In this document: positions 45,232 to 54,471 of the stretch, piece by piece
Layout: each line of letters opens with the position of its first letter
Position numbering within the stretch: position 1 is the stretch's first letter
Assembly: GCF_900110995.1 (NCBI RefSeq)
Contig: NZ_FOJF01000001.1
Coordinates: 1,009,199 to 1,073,198, forward strand
Source: Chitinophaga sp. YR573
GTDB lineage: Bacteria; Bacteroidota; Bacteroidia; Chitinophagales; Chitinophagaceae
Direction of reading: 5' to 3'
DNA: 64,000 nucleotides
Translations under genes and position numbers: made by a program
The notes under the pieces: generated by a model
What the model was told of the DNA's origin: nothing
The model's input: only the letters and a program-made list of their open reading frames with translations
The model's database searches: none

Positions 45232-46518
45232 TCAGCTGATCCTTCTTTTCTCTATCCCTGCTGCTATACACAGCATCACAACAGCACATACCACCAGCTT
45301 ACTTACATCTGTGAGGATATGTTGTACCCCCATATCACGCAGATAGATATTATTAATAGCATCCAGTCCCCAGCTTAACGGCGACAAATGCCCTATGTGT
45401 TGCATTGTTGGCGGCATGATCTCCAATGGTATCCAGATACCACCAATGGCAGACAGGATGACGATGGAGATAGCCCCGAAATTCAATGCCTGGTTGGGTG
45501 TTTTGAATAAAGTACCTACCAGTATGCCGTATGCCGTGGCAGCCAGTCCTATGCAGGTCGCGACAATCAATGTAGCCACATGACTATGTCCCAGCACCAG
45601 TTTGGGTAAGCCCATCATCGGTAACAGATAGATGCCCACCAGGATCATCAGGTAAAACTGTACCACACAAACACCTACAAAGAACAACATCTTACCCGCC
45701 AGTATAGCCAGATAAGAACCAGGTATCAGTTTCATTCTCAGCAGACTACCATCTTCTCTTTCACGAATCATATTCCCTCCAATCGGTATCACTATAAAGA
45801 ACATCGCGAAAATGCTCCATGCCGGTACATTATGCTGCACAGAGTTAGAGATCACATCCGGCTGTTTTGATTCACCGGCAAACTGCTCTTTCAATCCTAC
45901 TGCCTTTAACTGTATCTGCATGGTATCCGTTTCCGGAACGTCCTTTCTCTTCAACTGTTGTTTGATGCGGTCCATCAGCAAATCTGTTTCCACCTGCGTA
46001 AGGAAATTATCCAGTGCCTGATGAATAGCGCTCTTGAACGCCTTCTTGGCTGCAGGATCAAAATAGACCGTTACATGTAATGAATCTGTACGCGCACTTA
46101 CCGGTAGCGCAATCGACATGCCCATTCTGTGGGAAATGTCGTTCACAATTTTGTTCGCATTGCTTACAATAGCGCCGGTAGCCCCCTGCGGGATGATGAT
46201 ACAAATTTTGTAGTCGCCGGCATTCACCATTTCTCTGGCCGCCTGTTCTGTAACAGGATGGCCTTTCACAGAATCCACAATGTTGAACTGTCCGCTGGAT
46301 TGCAATCCTTCCTGTATATATCTTCCTAAACGTCCATGATCATTATCTACAGTAAGAATATCAAACTTTACTTCCTGGTAGTCCCTGAACGGTGCATCTT
46401 CTATCTGTGCCATCACGGTGATCAGCACCAGCGGCATTGCAAACAGCAGGATAATCCCTGTTCTGTCGCGCAATAACAACAGCCATTCTTTCTTTATGGT
46501 AGCCAGTAATCTTAACAT
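45232..46518 (-). CDS. ABC-2 type transporter permease
   Basis: The 428-aa membrane protein has an N-terminal helix (about 13-38), a large periplasmic domain (about 40-215) and a cluster of five C-terminal membrane helices (from VPAWSIFAMFFIVIPIGGNM, about residue 235, on). This layout and RDRTGIILLFAMPLVLI identify an ABC-2 exporter permease (ABC2_membrane_3 type). With the ATPase encoded 13 nt upstream it probably exports or flips the lipid product of the locus. Confidence 0.9.
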   Translation of the reverse strand: MLRLLATIKKEWLLLLRDRTGIILLFAMPLVLITVMAQIEDAPFRDYQEVKFDILTVDNDHGRLGRYIQEGLQSSGQFNIVDSVKGHPVTEQAAREMVNAGDYKICIIIPQGATGAIVSNANKIVNDISHRMGMSIALPVSARTDSLHVTVYFDPAAKKAFKSAIHQALDNFLTQVETDLLMDRIKQQLKRKDVPETDTMQIQLKAVGLKEQFAGESKQPDVISNSVQHNVPAWSIFAMFFIVIPIGGNMIREREDGSLLRMKLIPGSYLAILAGKMLFFVGVCVVQFYLMILVGIYLLPMMGLPKLVLGHSHVATLIVATCIGLAATAYGILVGTLFKTPNQALNFGAISIVILSAIGGIWIPLEIMPPTMQHIGHLSPLSWGLDAINNIYLRDMGVQHILTDVSKLVVCAVVMLCIAAGIEKRRIS

Positions 46519-46531
46519 GAATATTTTATAA

Positions 46532-47278
46532 TTAGTCCCTCACCGCATGACCGGTATAATGCAAAAACACATCTTCCAGGTTGCCGCAATTGCTGTGTTT
46601 AGCAATCAATGCATCCGGAGTTCCCTGTACAATCAACCGGCCCTCATCGATGATGGCTACCTCACTGCAGATGGTCTGGGCTTCTTCCAGTAAATGCGAT
46701 GTGTATACAATGCTCACACCCTGCTTGTTGTATTCCCGCAGGAATTGCAGGATCATACTGCGCGACTGCACATCCACACCGGCAGTAGGCTCATCCAGGA
46801 TCAGCAATTGTGGCTGATGCAGAATGGCTGCTATAATATTTGTACGGCGTTTCATTCCCCCGGAAAAGCGGTGTACTTCTTTGTTACCGTTCTTTTCCAG
46901 TCCGAATACCTGTAAGTATTCATCTATGCGGGAACGCAGTCCTTTTCCTTTTAATCCGTAGAGGTTACCGAAATAAACGAGGTTTTCTATAGCGGTCAGT
47001 TCAGGGAACAAAGCGATCTGCTGCGGCACTATGCCTACCAGTCGTTTAATCTCTTCCCGGTGAGCGGCATCCTGTGGCAGATCAAATATTTTCACCTGCC
47101 CGCTGCCCGCTTTTACCAGTCCGCATAAAATAGAGATCGTTGTCGTTTTCCCTGCACCGTTAGGACCTAACAATCCTACAATAGCATTCTTCTGAAAGCT
47201 GAAGGACAGTCCTCTGAGTGAAGGTTCCAACGCACCTTTGTATGTTTTATGCAGGTCCTGCACCGCGATGCTCGTCAT
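46532..47278 (-). CDS. ABC transporter ATP-binding protein
   Basis: The 248-aa ATPase has Walker A GPNGAGKT (38-45), a Q-loop near VGIVPQQIALF, the signature RFSGGMKRR (137-145), Walker B LLILDEP (158-164) and the switch His in YTSHLLEEAQ. It belongs to the drug/lipid exporter group of ABC-2 systems. It lies 3 nt after the BtrH-like gene and 13 nt before its permease. Confidence 0.95.
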   Translation of the reverse strand: MTSIAVQDLHKTYKGALEPSLRGLSFSFQKNAIVGLLGPNGAGKTTTISILCGLVKAGSGQVKIFDLPQDAAHREEIKRLVGIVPQQIALFPELTAIENLVYFGNLYGLKGKGLRSRIDEYLQVFGLEKNGNKEVHRFSGGMKRRTNIIAAILHQPQLLILDEPTAGVDVQSRSMILQFLREYNKQGVSIVYTSHLLEEAQTICSEVAIIDEGRLIVQGTPDALIAKHSNCGNLEDVFLHYTGHAVRD

Positions 47279-47281
47279 TCG

Positions 47282-48286
47282 TTATAATTTTACTTTGGAC
47301 AGGCGTTTGAACACCAGTTCTTCTTCCGCTGCACATTGCATCAGCATTTCACTCAGTTCTCCATAAGACACGTTATTCACGGCCCTGTTCTTGCACACCC
47401 TGCCGGCGTTGAAGGCAAAGTTGCGCCAGAGGTCTCCCACACGGGTAAGATCCTGTGATAATACACCCAGTTCATCCTTCTTCAGCAGGTTAGCAGCTTC
47501 CTGTAAGAAAGCAGCATACATGAAACGGAAACCAGCTCCACCGGTACCTATTTCTTCCTGCATCCTGATGATATTTCCCAGGTACAGTACGGCTTTGCGT
47601 TCTCCTACTTTTTCAGGATAATGCTTTAAACGTTTAGCCAGGTAGCGGATACCACTAACGCCAAACATAGGCAGGCGCAGTTTCAGCATATAATGACAAG
47701 ACTGATCGATCCCTTGTTTAATAGGCTTCTGTAAGGATACCTGTTCGGGAACGCTCAGCGCATAATACATTTTGCCTTTAGGAGCCGGAAAGCCTTTTGC
47801 AAAGCGGGCTTCTGCCAGACTTTTGGGGTCTATTTCTGTAGTGTGGTCCATTACAGGATCACTGATCTGGTAGTTGTCCCCGTTCTTACCAAATGCCAGA
47901 ATATTATGAGCATTGAAATGAAAACGGTAAGCAGCAGGTAAGTAAGGCAGGTAGTACACGCTGGATAACATGCCTACCGGTGTACCTTGTTCCAGTACAC
48001 GGTCCAGTTCCAGCATTGCTTTTTCCGGTGTAGAAAAATTCTGCGACTGCATTTTGACACCCATGCGTTTACATACACGCTGGAAAATAGCGCCCGGCCA
48101 TATGCGGTAGGTAGTACCCGGAACACCATTTACTTTAATAAAAGGTAAATGCCCGAAGAAGATACCCGCACCAATACCGAAGGCCATTGGTTCGCTGATA
48201 TGTAAGCCGTAATGACGGAAAATGTTTGAAATAACTCCGCTTTCGCAATGCGCAGTTTGCACATGACTGAACTCTATATCGCTCAT
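47282..48286 (-). CDS. BtrH N-terminal domain protein, probable acyltransferase
   Basis: The 334-aa protein has a BtrH-type papain-like fold at its N-terminus with a plausible Cys-His-Asp set: Cys14 (AHCESGVISNIFRHYG), His127 (FHFNAHNILAFG) and Asp143 (ISDPVMD). A helical C-terminal domain (DUF4872-like, about 165-330) follows. BtrH moves an acyl group from an acyl carrier protein to an amino sugar in butirosin synthesis. By analogy this protein may transfer the ACP-bound chain of this locus onto an alcohol or amine. I recall similar proteins in flexirubin clusters of Bacteroidota. It is 5 nt after the 133-aa gene. Confidence 0.85.
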   Translation of the reverse strand: MSDIEFSHVQTAHCESGVISNIFRHYGLHISEPMAFGIGAGIFFGHLPFIKVNGVPGTTYRIWPGAIFQRVCKRMGVKMQSQNFSTPEKAMLELDRVLEQGTPVGMLSSVYYLPYLPAAYRFHFNAHNILAFGKNGDNYQISDPVMDHTTEIDPKSLAEARFAKGFPAPKGKMYYALSVPEQVSLQKPIKQGIDQSCHYMLKLRLPMFGVSGIRYLAKRLKHYPEKVGERKAVLYLGNIIRMQEEIGTGGAGFRFMYAAFLQEAANLLKKDELGVLSQDLTRVGDLWRNFAFNAGRVCKNRAVNNVSYGELSEMLMQCAAEEELVFKRLSKVKL

Positions 48287-48291
48287 AATTG

Positions 48292-48693
48292 CTATTCCTT
48301 AATATGCTTTAATTCATCAACAGTGATCTTAAACGCAGCAGCATAACGCTGCAAGGTGCGTTCGCTCAAATTCTTAAATACAGCAGGTTTCATATGCCGT
48401 TTCACCTGCCACTGGAATTTGCTGACATAACTGGCCAGTAGTGCCAGGTCCATAATGTTCTTTTCCATGTAGTAACTGATGGGACTTATTTCGCCAGACA
48501 GTACCTGTTGCCGGGCCTTTTCCACACGGGCATGTACCTCTTCCCAGGCCTGTTGCATAGCCACATTTTCGGGTTCCCAGCCTACGCTGGTTACAGGTAC
48601 ATACTTTCCCTCATCGTCTGTAGCATAAAATAACTGCTTGAAGGTGCCTCCAAGCATTTTATTTCCATCCTGGGGAACTTCCTCTTTTTTCAT
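48292..48693 (-). CDS. Unknown 133-aa protein in the DAR locus
   Basis: I do not recognise a named family. The protein is soluble and mostly helical: an N-terminal polar part, KMLGGTFKQLFYATDDEGKY, then EEVHARVEKARQQVLSGEIS, YYMEKNIMDLALLASYVSKF and a C-terminal LSERTLQRYAAAFKITVDEL that looks like a small helix-turn-helix-like bundle. It is first in the operon with btrH-like, ABC transporter and ACP/KS genes and lies after a terminator that separates it from darB. The role is likely tied to the pigment or lipid product or its regulation, by position only. Confidence 0.75.
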   Translation of the reverse strand: MKKEEVPQDGNKMLGGTFKQLFYATDDEGKYVPVTSVGWEPENVAMQQAWEEVHARVEKARQQVLSGEISPISYYMEKNIMDLALLASYVSKFQWQVKRHMKPAVFKNLSERTLQRYAAAFKITVDELKHIKE

Positions 48694-48752
48694 GGGTTTT
48701 GTTGTCTTTAAGTGATCTGCATCTTCACAAAAGCCAAATTTACATTAAAATA

Positions 48753-48784
48753 AAAGGAGCCGTGTAATAACACCAAGCTCCTTT
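48753..48784 (-). terminator. Terminator after darB
   Basis: AAAGGAGC (48753-48760) and GCTCCTTT (48777-48784) pair, with an additional TGT/ACA inner pairing. On the minus strand a TTTTATTTTAATG tail follows. It separates darB from the downstream operon. Confidence 0.75.
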
Positions 48785-48805
48785 ATATAAGTTACAGGTT
48801 GCTCA

Positions 48806-49942
48806 TTAAACAACCGTGAGGTGTGCGTAAGCATAAGTGAAACGGGCGCTTTCAGGGACCATCATCACAATGGTTTGTCCTTTTTTCAGCATTCCTGTAT
48901 TCATCATTTCTTCCAGCATAAAATAAGGAGAAGCCGTACCTACGTTACCTACTTTCACCAGGTTGGTAAACCATTTTTCCTGTGGGATAGGAACGCCCAG
49001 ACGGGTAATCTCTTCATCTATTTTGGAACGGAAAAATTCGGATGACAGATGAGGCAGGAAATAATCCAGCTTATCAATATCTATATTATAACGCTCTACC
49101 AGTTCTTTCCACATTTTAGCACCGGATGGAACAATGTTATTGCCCAGTAAACGGGTATCCTGTTTGAAAGCGAATACACTTTGTTTCACCCATTCATCCG
49201 GTTTCATTACGGACCAGCCGGTAACGGAACCATCTTCATTCTTCACAGAACCTGCATACATACAGGTTTCCAGCTCATGTGCATAAGATGCGATCTCTAC
49301 CCAGTCTACACGCAGTGATAATCCGTCTTCATTAGGTTTATCCTGGAATAAGGCAGCGCAGGCACCGTCGGACAGCATCCAGCGCAGGAAATCTTTTTCA
49401 AAAGCGATGATAGGATTTTCTTCCAGCAGTTTCAGGTTTTCTGTTTCAGGTTCGAACTTGTTTGCCTGCATCCAGCTGGACAATTTTTCGGAACCTGTAC
49501 TTACACCATTATTAGAGTTACCACATTTGATGGACATCCAGGCATATTTAAATGCCTGCATACCAGCTGCACAGGCGCCGGTAGCTGAAATCAGTTCTAC
49601 AGGCTGGCATTTGAGCAGGCCATGTACCATTACAGCATGGTTAGGTAATAACTGATCGGGAGAGGTAGTACCGCAAGCCAGCAATTGCAGCTTGCTGATA
49701 GGAAATTTATCGTCGAAAAGGCCTTTCACTGCCAGGGCTGTCATATCAGCATTGGTATGGGTGGAGTTACCTTCTTTATCTAATGAGTAATAGCGGGTTT
49801 TAATTTTATTATTTCCCAGAATCCTCACACGCGCACGCGAAGGCTTTCCATTCACCATTCCCAGTATGCTTTCCATGTCATCATTCCCGACTGGCTCGTT
49901 TGGCAAAAATTTAGAGAGCCTTGTAATATAAACTTCCTTCAT
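48806..49942 (-). CDS. darB: StlD/DarB-family ketosynthase (dialkylresorcinol/cyclohexanedione forming)
   Basis: The 378-aa FabH/KAS III-like enzyme has the catalytic Cys124 in SATGACAAGMQAF, a His in YFLPHLSSEFF and an Asn in VGNVGTASPYFMLEEMM. DarB-type enzymes condense two beta-keto acyl thioesters into a cyclohexanedione or dialkylresorcinol, the ring of flexirubin-type pigments and DAR signals. The start MKEVYITRLSKFLPNEPVGNDD and the overall length fit this family and not FabH of about 330 aa. The darA gene lies 211 nt upstream on the same strand, which makes the assignment stronger. Confidence 0.9.
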   Translation of the reverse strand: MKEVYITRLSKFLPNEPVGNDDMESILGMVNGKPSRARVRILGNNKIKTRYYSLDKEGNSTHTNADMTALAVKGLFDDKFPISKLQLLACGTTSPDQLLPNHAVMVHGLLKCQPVELISATGACAAGMQAFKYAWMSIKCGNSNNGVSTGSEKLSSWMQANKFEPETENLKLLEENPIIAFEKDFLRWMLSDGACAALFQDKPNEDGLSLRVDWVEIASYAHELETCMYAGSVKNEDGSVTGWSVMKPDEWVKQSVFAFKQDTRLLGNNIVPSGAKMWKELVERYNIDIDKLDYFLPHLSSEFFRSKIDEEITRLGVPIPQEKWFTNLVKVGNVGTASPYFMLEEMMNTGMLKKGQTIVMMVPESARFTYAYAHLTVV

Positions 49943-50153
49943 TTGAATTAGGTTCCTATTTTTTTGTTGTTATTTTGATGCCCGACACCCTCCCGGGTTG
50001 ACTGGCGTTGTCCCTTCCCCCTTTTCTAGTGCTATTTTAGCGTAAAACTGCATACAAACGGCCGTAAATATAAAATACTATACGGATATAACCGTAAATA
50101 GCAGATAATACTTCCCCCTCAATATTGGCTAATTACATGATCACCTGTGAAAA

Positions 50154-51074
50154 TTAACGCAGATCTATACCTTTAAAGTACTCAACGTCTTCCTGCAGTT
50201 TGGTTTTCCTGAAGGTCAGCTTTATGATCGAAGATACCTTATCAATGGGCGTAAGGACAAAGATACCAGCTAATAATAATAAACGGTACATGGTTAAACG
50301 GCCCTTTCTTTCGGGTGCGCCCGGCCCGCCTTTAGCACTTATAAATTTAGACCAGAAGCCAAAAGCACTGATCCCTCTTTGTTCAAGTAATATCAGGTTA
50401 GGTTTTAATTCAACGGCTTTCAGTTCCATCAGTTCAGGATGCAGGGCATCCCACTGTTTGCTGTCCAGGGCTTTCTGCAATGGTGCGGCAAAACGGGAAG
50501 AGGCAATAATATCTTTTTCCTGTACGCCGGCTGCGGGCAACCATTTAGTAGCTTCTTTCTGCCCTTTGAACTGCCAGCGTAATACAGTGAGCAACGCTAT
50601 CAGGTTAGGAGAAGTATCTACCAGTACAATATTGCCTACCAGTTTGGCACCTGCCTGCTGCAGATAACCTTTTACTTTTTCCTGTGCATTCAGCCACATG
50701 TTACGGCATCCCATTAATGTAACTACCGGTTTATCTTTCAGTAAACGTTTAGCAGTTTCATTTTGCAGGAATGCAGCTGTTGGTTGTGACGGAGACAGAA
50801 ACCAGGGCTGATAGGCCAGTATAACAAGATCAAAATGTTCGTCCGGATTAACCTTCAACGGTTCTATTGCACGTGGCCTTCCCAATACAGTTTCGGGCAT
50901 GGTATCAAAAAACACTTGCTTATCCCATGGGAATGTAAATGGCTGTACCGGTTTAATCTCCTCATACACAATAGTAGCCTTGTCTTGTAAAGGTCCTACC
51001 ACATTATCGATGATTCTTTTCAGTTGCCCGGTCTGCGTATAATATACTACCAGGATCTTAGGTCGTTCAGTCAT
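50154..51074 (-). CDS. darA: Dialkylresorcinol condensing enzyme-type protein (DarA)
   Basis: The 306-aa protein starts with a flavodoxin-like fold, ILVVYYTQTGQLKRIIDNVV, and contains FDLVILAYQPWFLSPSQPT, VTLMGCRNMWLNAQEKV and a C-terminal hydrophobic segment (LLLLAGIFVLTPIDKVSSII). Homologues beside darB in Bacteroidota are annotated as DarA; in the known pathway DarA oxidises the cyclohexanedione made by DarB to the aromatic dialkylresorcinol. The ATG at 51074 (MTERPKILVV) is chosen because it starts right before the flavodoxin strand; a start 42 nt upstream is possible. It is first in the DAR locus. Confidence 0.85.
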   Translation of the reverse strand: MTERPKILVVYYTQTGQLKRIIDNVVGPLQDKATIVYEEIKPVQPFTFPWDKQVFFDTMPETVLGRPRAIEPLKVNPDEHFDLVILAYQPWFLSPSQPTAAFLQNETAKRLLKDKPVVTLMGCRNMWLNAQEKVKGYLQQAGAKLVGNIVLVDTSPNLIALLTVLRWQFKGQKEATKWLPAAGVQEKDIIASSRFAAPLQKALDSKQWDALHPELMELKAVELKPNLILLEQRGISAFGFWSKFISAKGGPGAPERKGRLTMYRLLLLAGIFVLTPIDKVSSIIKLTFRKTKLQEDVEYFKGIDLR

Positions 51075-51325
51075 ACAAGGAATAGGAGTTGAACAATTGT
51101 TGTTGTAAACATACAAAAAACAACTGTAGAGTAAAGATATTTTTTTGTTATATGATGCCGGTACGGAGGTGTGATGGTGGCGGGAAGTAGTTCTTGTGCC
51201 TTAGCCAGGTACTGCTGCAATCCTCTGCATTTGTTTACAACAGTACCGTGGCCAAAGGACTTAATGTTTTCCTTTAAGAACTACAAAGATGCCTCTTGTA
51301 TGATTAACCAAATGTTAAATACAAC

Positions 51326-51961
51326 TTAAAGTTTCACACCCCGTATGCATATATTTTCCAGCTGTACCAGCCTGCTACCGTCAGCAGCAAGCTTTTCAGG
51401 CTCTATTGCTGTGATCACTTCTGCTACACTAAAATTATTTTCCTCCAGCAATTTTGTAGCCGTTTCAATATCATACAATGTAAAACCACTATCGGTAAAT
51501 GGCAGCAACTGCATGGTAGCTTTAGAGCGGATAGCCAGTATCAGCTCTCCTTCCGGTTTTAATACGCGGTGAATTTCTTTGAGTGTGACAGCGGGCTGAT
51601 CCCAGAAGTACAATACGTTTATTCCAAATACTTTGTTGAACCTTTCATCTTCTACCGGCATTTTCTCTGCTGCTGCGCAATGAAAAGTAATGCCTTCATT
51701 TTCGCGGCGTGCTTCTTCCACCATTACATCAGATAAATCTATGCCGGTGTAATAAATGGAAGGTTCTTTTTCTATCAGTTCTCTTACAAAATGACCATTT
51801 CCCATTCCTATTTCCAGAATGGCATCTTCCTTTTTCATCTGCAGGAAGTTCCATGTCATTTCGTATATCAGGCGGTTAGACTTATTCATCTGCACCCCCA
51901 TTTTCACACCATCCTCCCCTTCCGGCTGTCGTAACTGACGCGCCACTTCTGTCATGTCCAT
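51326..51961 (-). CDS. SAM-dependent methyltransferase (class I)
   Basis: The 211-aa enzyme has motif I ILEIGMGNGHFVRELIE, YYTGIDLSDVMVEEAR (motif II), VFGINVLYFWDQPAVTLKEIHRVLKPEGELILA (motifs IV-V) and a short C-terminal sheet. It belongs to the Methyltransf_11 group; substrate unknown. The ATG at 51961 lies one nucleotide after the stop codon of the DUF2807 gene, so the two are a tight operon; another start eight codons upstream would overlap that stop. The DAR locus begins about 250 nt further on the same strand, so a link to pigment methylation is possible but unproven. Confidence 0.88.
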   Translation of the reverse strand: MDMTEVARQLRQPEGEDGVKMGVQMNKSNRLIYEMTWNFLQMKKEDAILEIGMGNGHFVRELIEKEPSIYYTGIDLSDVMVEEARRENEGITFHCAAAEKMPVEDERFNKVFGINVLYFWDQPAVTLKEIHRVLKPEGELILAIRSKATMQLLPFTDSGFTLYDIETATKLLEENNFSVAEVITAIEPEKLAADGSRLVQLENICIRGVKL

Positions 51962-51962
51962 G

Positions 51963-52682
51963 TTAACCTTTTTTGTGCACGTCACCAGAGCCGGTCTTGC
52001 TGGAAGTCACCTGTGGGTTACCGTAATAATTCACGTCTCCTGAACCGGTGGTATTAGCTTCCAGCTTTGCGCTGACGTTGATGTCCGCATCGCCGCTGCC
52101 AGTAAGGCTTACTGTTGCGTTCTCTGCTTTTAGTCCTTTTGCTCTGAAATCTCCACTGCCGGTACCATCATATTCTATATCCCTGGTTTCTCCGGTAACG
52201 GTAATATCACCGGAACCGGTGATGTCTGCCTTTACTTCCGGGGTATGAATATTTCCTTTGATTTCACCGCTGCCGGTTACACTTAAAGTTATAGACTCCT
52301 CATTATCAATGGTATTTACCAGATGGATACTACCGGAGCTGGTCAGATTCAACTCGGTGATATTGGGTGCTGTCAGTTTTACCTTGATAGGATGAGACGT
52401 ACTATAGGAGGTATTGTCCTTTTGCCTGATAGTCAATTCACCTCCATCCTCCTCAATGATAATATAAGGGATGATATTGTCATCAGCCTCTATCACCAGG
52501 GCGGTTTCCGGCCCCTGGGTCACGTATACGTCTACAGAGGAGTGCACTGATATCTTTTTATAACTACCTACGTTTTTGGTCACTGTAGTGACGTGCCCAC
52601 TACCTTTTATACGTCTTCCTTCACAGGAAAACAGCGTCAAGGTTAACAGGATCAACGATGTACAATAAATTAAATGCTTCAT
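51963..52682 (-). CDS. DUF2807 (head-GIN) domain lipoprotein
   Basis: The 239-aa protein has a lipoprotein signal (MKHLIYCTSLILLTLTLFSC, lipid-attached Cys20) and a right-handed beta-repeat domain rich in TGSGD/TGSGE turns (at least five in the C-terminal half). DUF2807 proteins are common surface or periplasmic lipoproteins of Bacteroidota with unknown role. The start at 52682 gives the lipoprotein signal right at the N-terminus; an upstream ATG would bury it. The methyltransferase gene follows after one nucleotide. Confidence 0.9.
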   Translation of the reverse strand: MKHLIYCTSLILLTLTLFSCEGRRIKGSGHVTTVTKNVGSYKKISVHSSVDVYVTQGPETALVIEADDNIIPYIIIEEDGGELTIRQKDNTSYSTSHPIKVKLTAPNITELNLTSSGSIHLVNTIDNEESITLSVTGSGEIKGNIHTPEVKADITGSGDITVTGETRDIEYDGTGSGDFRAKGLKAENATVSLTGSGDADINVSAKLEANTTGSGDVNYYGNPQVTSSKTGSGDVHKKG

Positions 52683-52832
52683 TAGATAATGTTTATGGGT
52701 CTTTAAAATGGCGGATAACGGCTCGAAAATACAAAACTGATTGACATTGCCATACATAGTCATCATATTATTAAATTTCAGGGTGTGTAAGACTATTCTT
52801 ATTTTCAGACTTGGGATTTGATATTAGGCCTT

Positions 52833-52840
52833 TATCTTTG
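52833..52840 (+). promoter_or_regulatory. -7 promoter element very close to the guaA start
   Basis: TATCTTTG matches TAnnTTTG exactly and ends only 7 nt before the guaA ATG at 52848. A TTGG at 52811-52814 sits near the -33 position. If it is used, the transcript would have almost no 5' leader. Confidence 0.5.
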
Positions 52841-52847
52841 CACCACC

Positions 52848-54386
52848 ATGACAGAAAAGATACTAATCCTCGATTTTGGCTCCCAGTATACGCAATTGAT
52901 TGCCCGTAGCATCAGGGAGCTGAATATTTATTGTGAAATCAAACCTTGTCTTCAACCGGTACAATGGGATGATACGATTAAAGGCATTATTTTATCAGGT
53001 AGCCCGTTCTCTGTGAATGATGCACAGGCCCCTTCGGTAGATATTGCAGCCATGGCGGCTAAAGTTCCGGTACTGGGGGTTTGCTATGGCGCCCAGCTGA
53101 TGGCTAAAAATTTTGGCGGAGAAGTAGCTAAAAGCACTATCCGTGAATATGGCCGTGCTTTCATGGAGCATGACAACAGGGAAGAAAAGTTATTATACGA
53201 TATCTCTGCCCGCAGCCAGGTATGGATGAGCCATTCTGATTCTATCGTGAAACTGCCGGCTGGTTTTGAAGTGATCGCCACTACAGATACCATCCCCGTA
53301 GCAGCCTTCAAGGCAGATAATATAGCTGCACATCCGTTGCTGGGTCTGCAATTCCATCCTGAAGTAACACATTCGCTGGAAGGTAAACTGCTGTTACGCA
53401 ACTTCCTGGTACATATCTGCGGTTGCAAACAGGACTGGACCCCTGCTGCTTTTGTACAGGAGACTATAGAAAAGATCAAGAACCAGGTAGGTGATAAGAA
53501 AGTGGTGATGGCCCTGAGTGGTGGCGTAGATTCTACCGTAGCGGCAGAGCTGATCCACAAAGCGATAGGTAAAAACCTCTACTGCGTATTTGTGGATAAC
53601 GGACTGCTCCGTAAAGATGAATATGTAACTGTACTGGACTCATATAAACATATGGGACTGAACGTAAAGGGAGTAAATGCACAGGACCTCTTTTACGGTG
53701 AACTGAAAGGTGTGAGCGACCCTGAAACAAAACGTAAAATCATTGGCCGCCTCTTCATTGAGGTATTCCAGCAGGAATCTACCCAGTTACAGGATATTTC
53801 TTTCCTGGGACAGGGGACTATCTATCCTGATGTAATTGAGTCTGTTTCTGTAAATGGTCCGTCAGTGACTATTAAATCTCACCACAACGTAGGTGGATTA
53901 CCGGAAAAGATGAAGATGGGACTGGTAGAACCATTACGTTTCCTTTTTAAAGATGAAGTAAGACGTGTAGGCCGTGAGATAGGTATCAGTGAAATATTCC
54001 TGGGCCGTCATCCGTTCCCGGGCCCTGGTCTGGCTATCCGTATTTTGGGTGATATCACTCCGGATAAAGTAGCCATGCTGCAGGAAGCAGACGCCATATA
54101 TATAGACGGACTGCGTGATGCAGGACTCTACGATAAAGTATGGCAGGCAGGTACTATCCTCCTTCCTGTACAGAGTGTGGGTGTAATGGGTGATGAAAGG
54201 ACCTATGAATTTACCATTGCATTACGTGCGGTAACTTCTACAGATGGAATGACTGCCGACTGGGCACATCTTCCTTATGAATTCCTGGCAAAAATGTCCA
54301 ACGATATTATAAACAGAGTGAAAGGTATTAACAGGGTGGTGTACGACATCAGTTCCAAACCGCCTGCTACTATCGAGTGGGAATAG
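52848..54386 (+). CDS. guaA: GMP synthase (glutamine-hydrolysing)
   Basis: GuaA converts XMP to GMP using glutamine and ATP. The 512-aa protein has an N-terminal class I glutamine amidotransferase domain ([18 protein letters not shown]; nucleophile Cys in VLGVCYGAQ; His/Glu in [10 protein letters not shown]). An ATP-pyrophosphatase domain with SGGVDST and a C-terminal dimerisation domain ([34 protein letters not shown]) follow. The ATG at 52848 gives the normal N-terminus [13 protein letters not shown]; a TTG ten codons upstream is in frame but lies across the promoter. Single gene, with a terminator after it. Confidence 0.97.
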   Translation: MTEKILILDFGSQYTQLIARSIRELNIYCEIKPCLQPVQWDDTIKGIILSGSPFSVNDAQAPSVDIAAMAAKVPVLGVCYGAQLMAKNFGGEVAKSTIREYGRAFMEHDNREEKLLYDISARSQVWMSHSDSIVKLPAGFEVIATTDTIPVAAFKADNIAAHPLLGLQFHPEVTHSLEGKLLLRNFLVHICGCKQDWTPAAFVQETIEKIKNQVGDKKVVMALSGGVDSTVAAELIHKAIGKNLYCVFVDNGLLRKDEYVTVLDSYKHMGLNVKGVNAQDLFYGELKGVSDPETKRKIIGRLFIEVFQQESTQLQDISFLGQGTIYPDVIESVSVNGPSVTIKSHHNVGGLPEKMKMGLVEPLRFLFKDEVRRVGREIGISEIFLGRHPFPGPGLAIRILGDITPDKVAMLQEADAIYIDGLRDAGLYDKVWQAGTILLPVQSVGVMGDERTYEFTIALRAVTSTDGMTADWAHLPYEFLAKMSNDIINRVKGINRVVYDISSKPPATIEWE

Positions 54387-54399
54387 TTTTTGATATTAC

Positions 54400-54427
54400 A
54401 AAGGAAGCTCCGGACGGGGCTTTCTTT
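54400..54427 (+). terminator. Terminator after guaA
   Basis: AAAGGAAGCTCC (54400-54411) pairs with GGGGCTTTCTTT (54416-54427) with two G-U pairs. The stem ends in a T-rich arm. Confidence 0.7.
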
Positions 54428-54471
54428 GTATAATGTTTGTTGGGAATGATTTTTGTAATTTAATGATCGCT

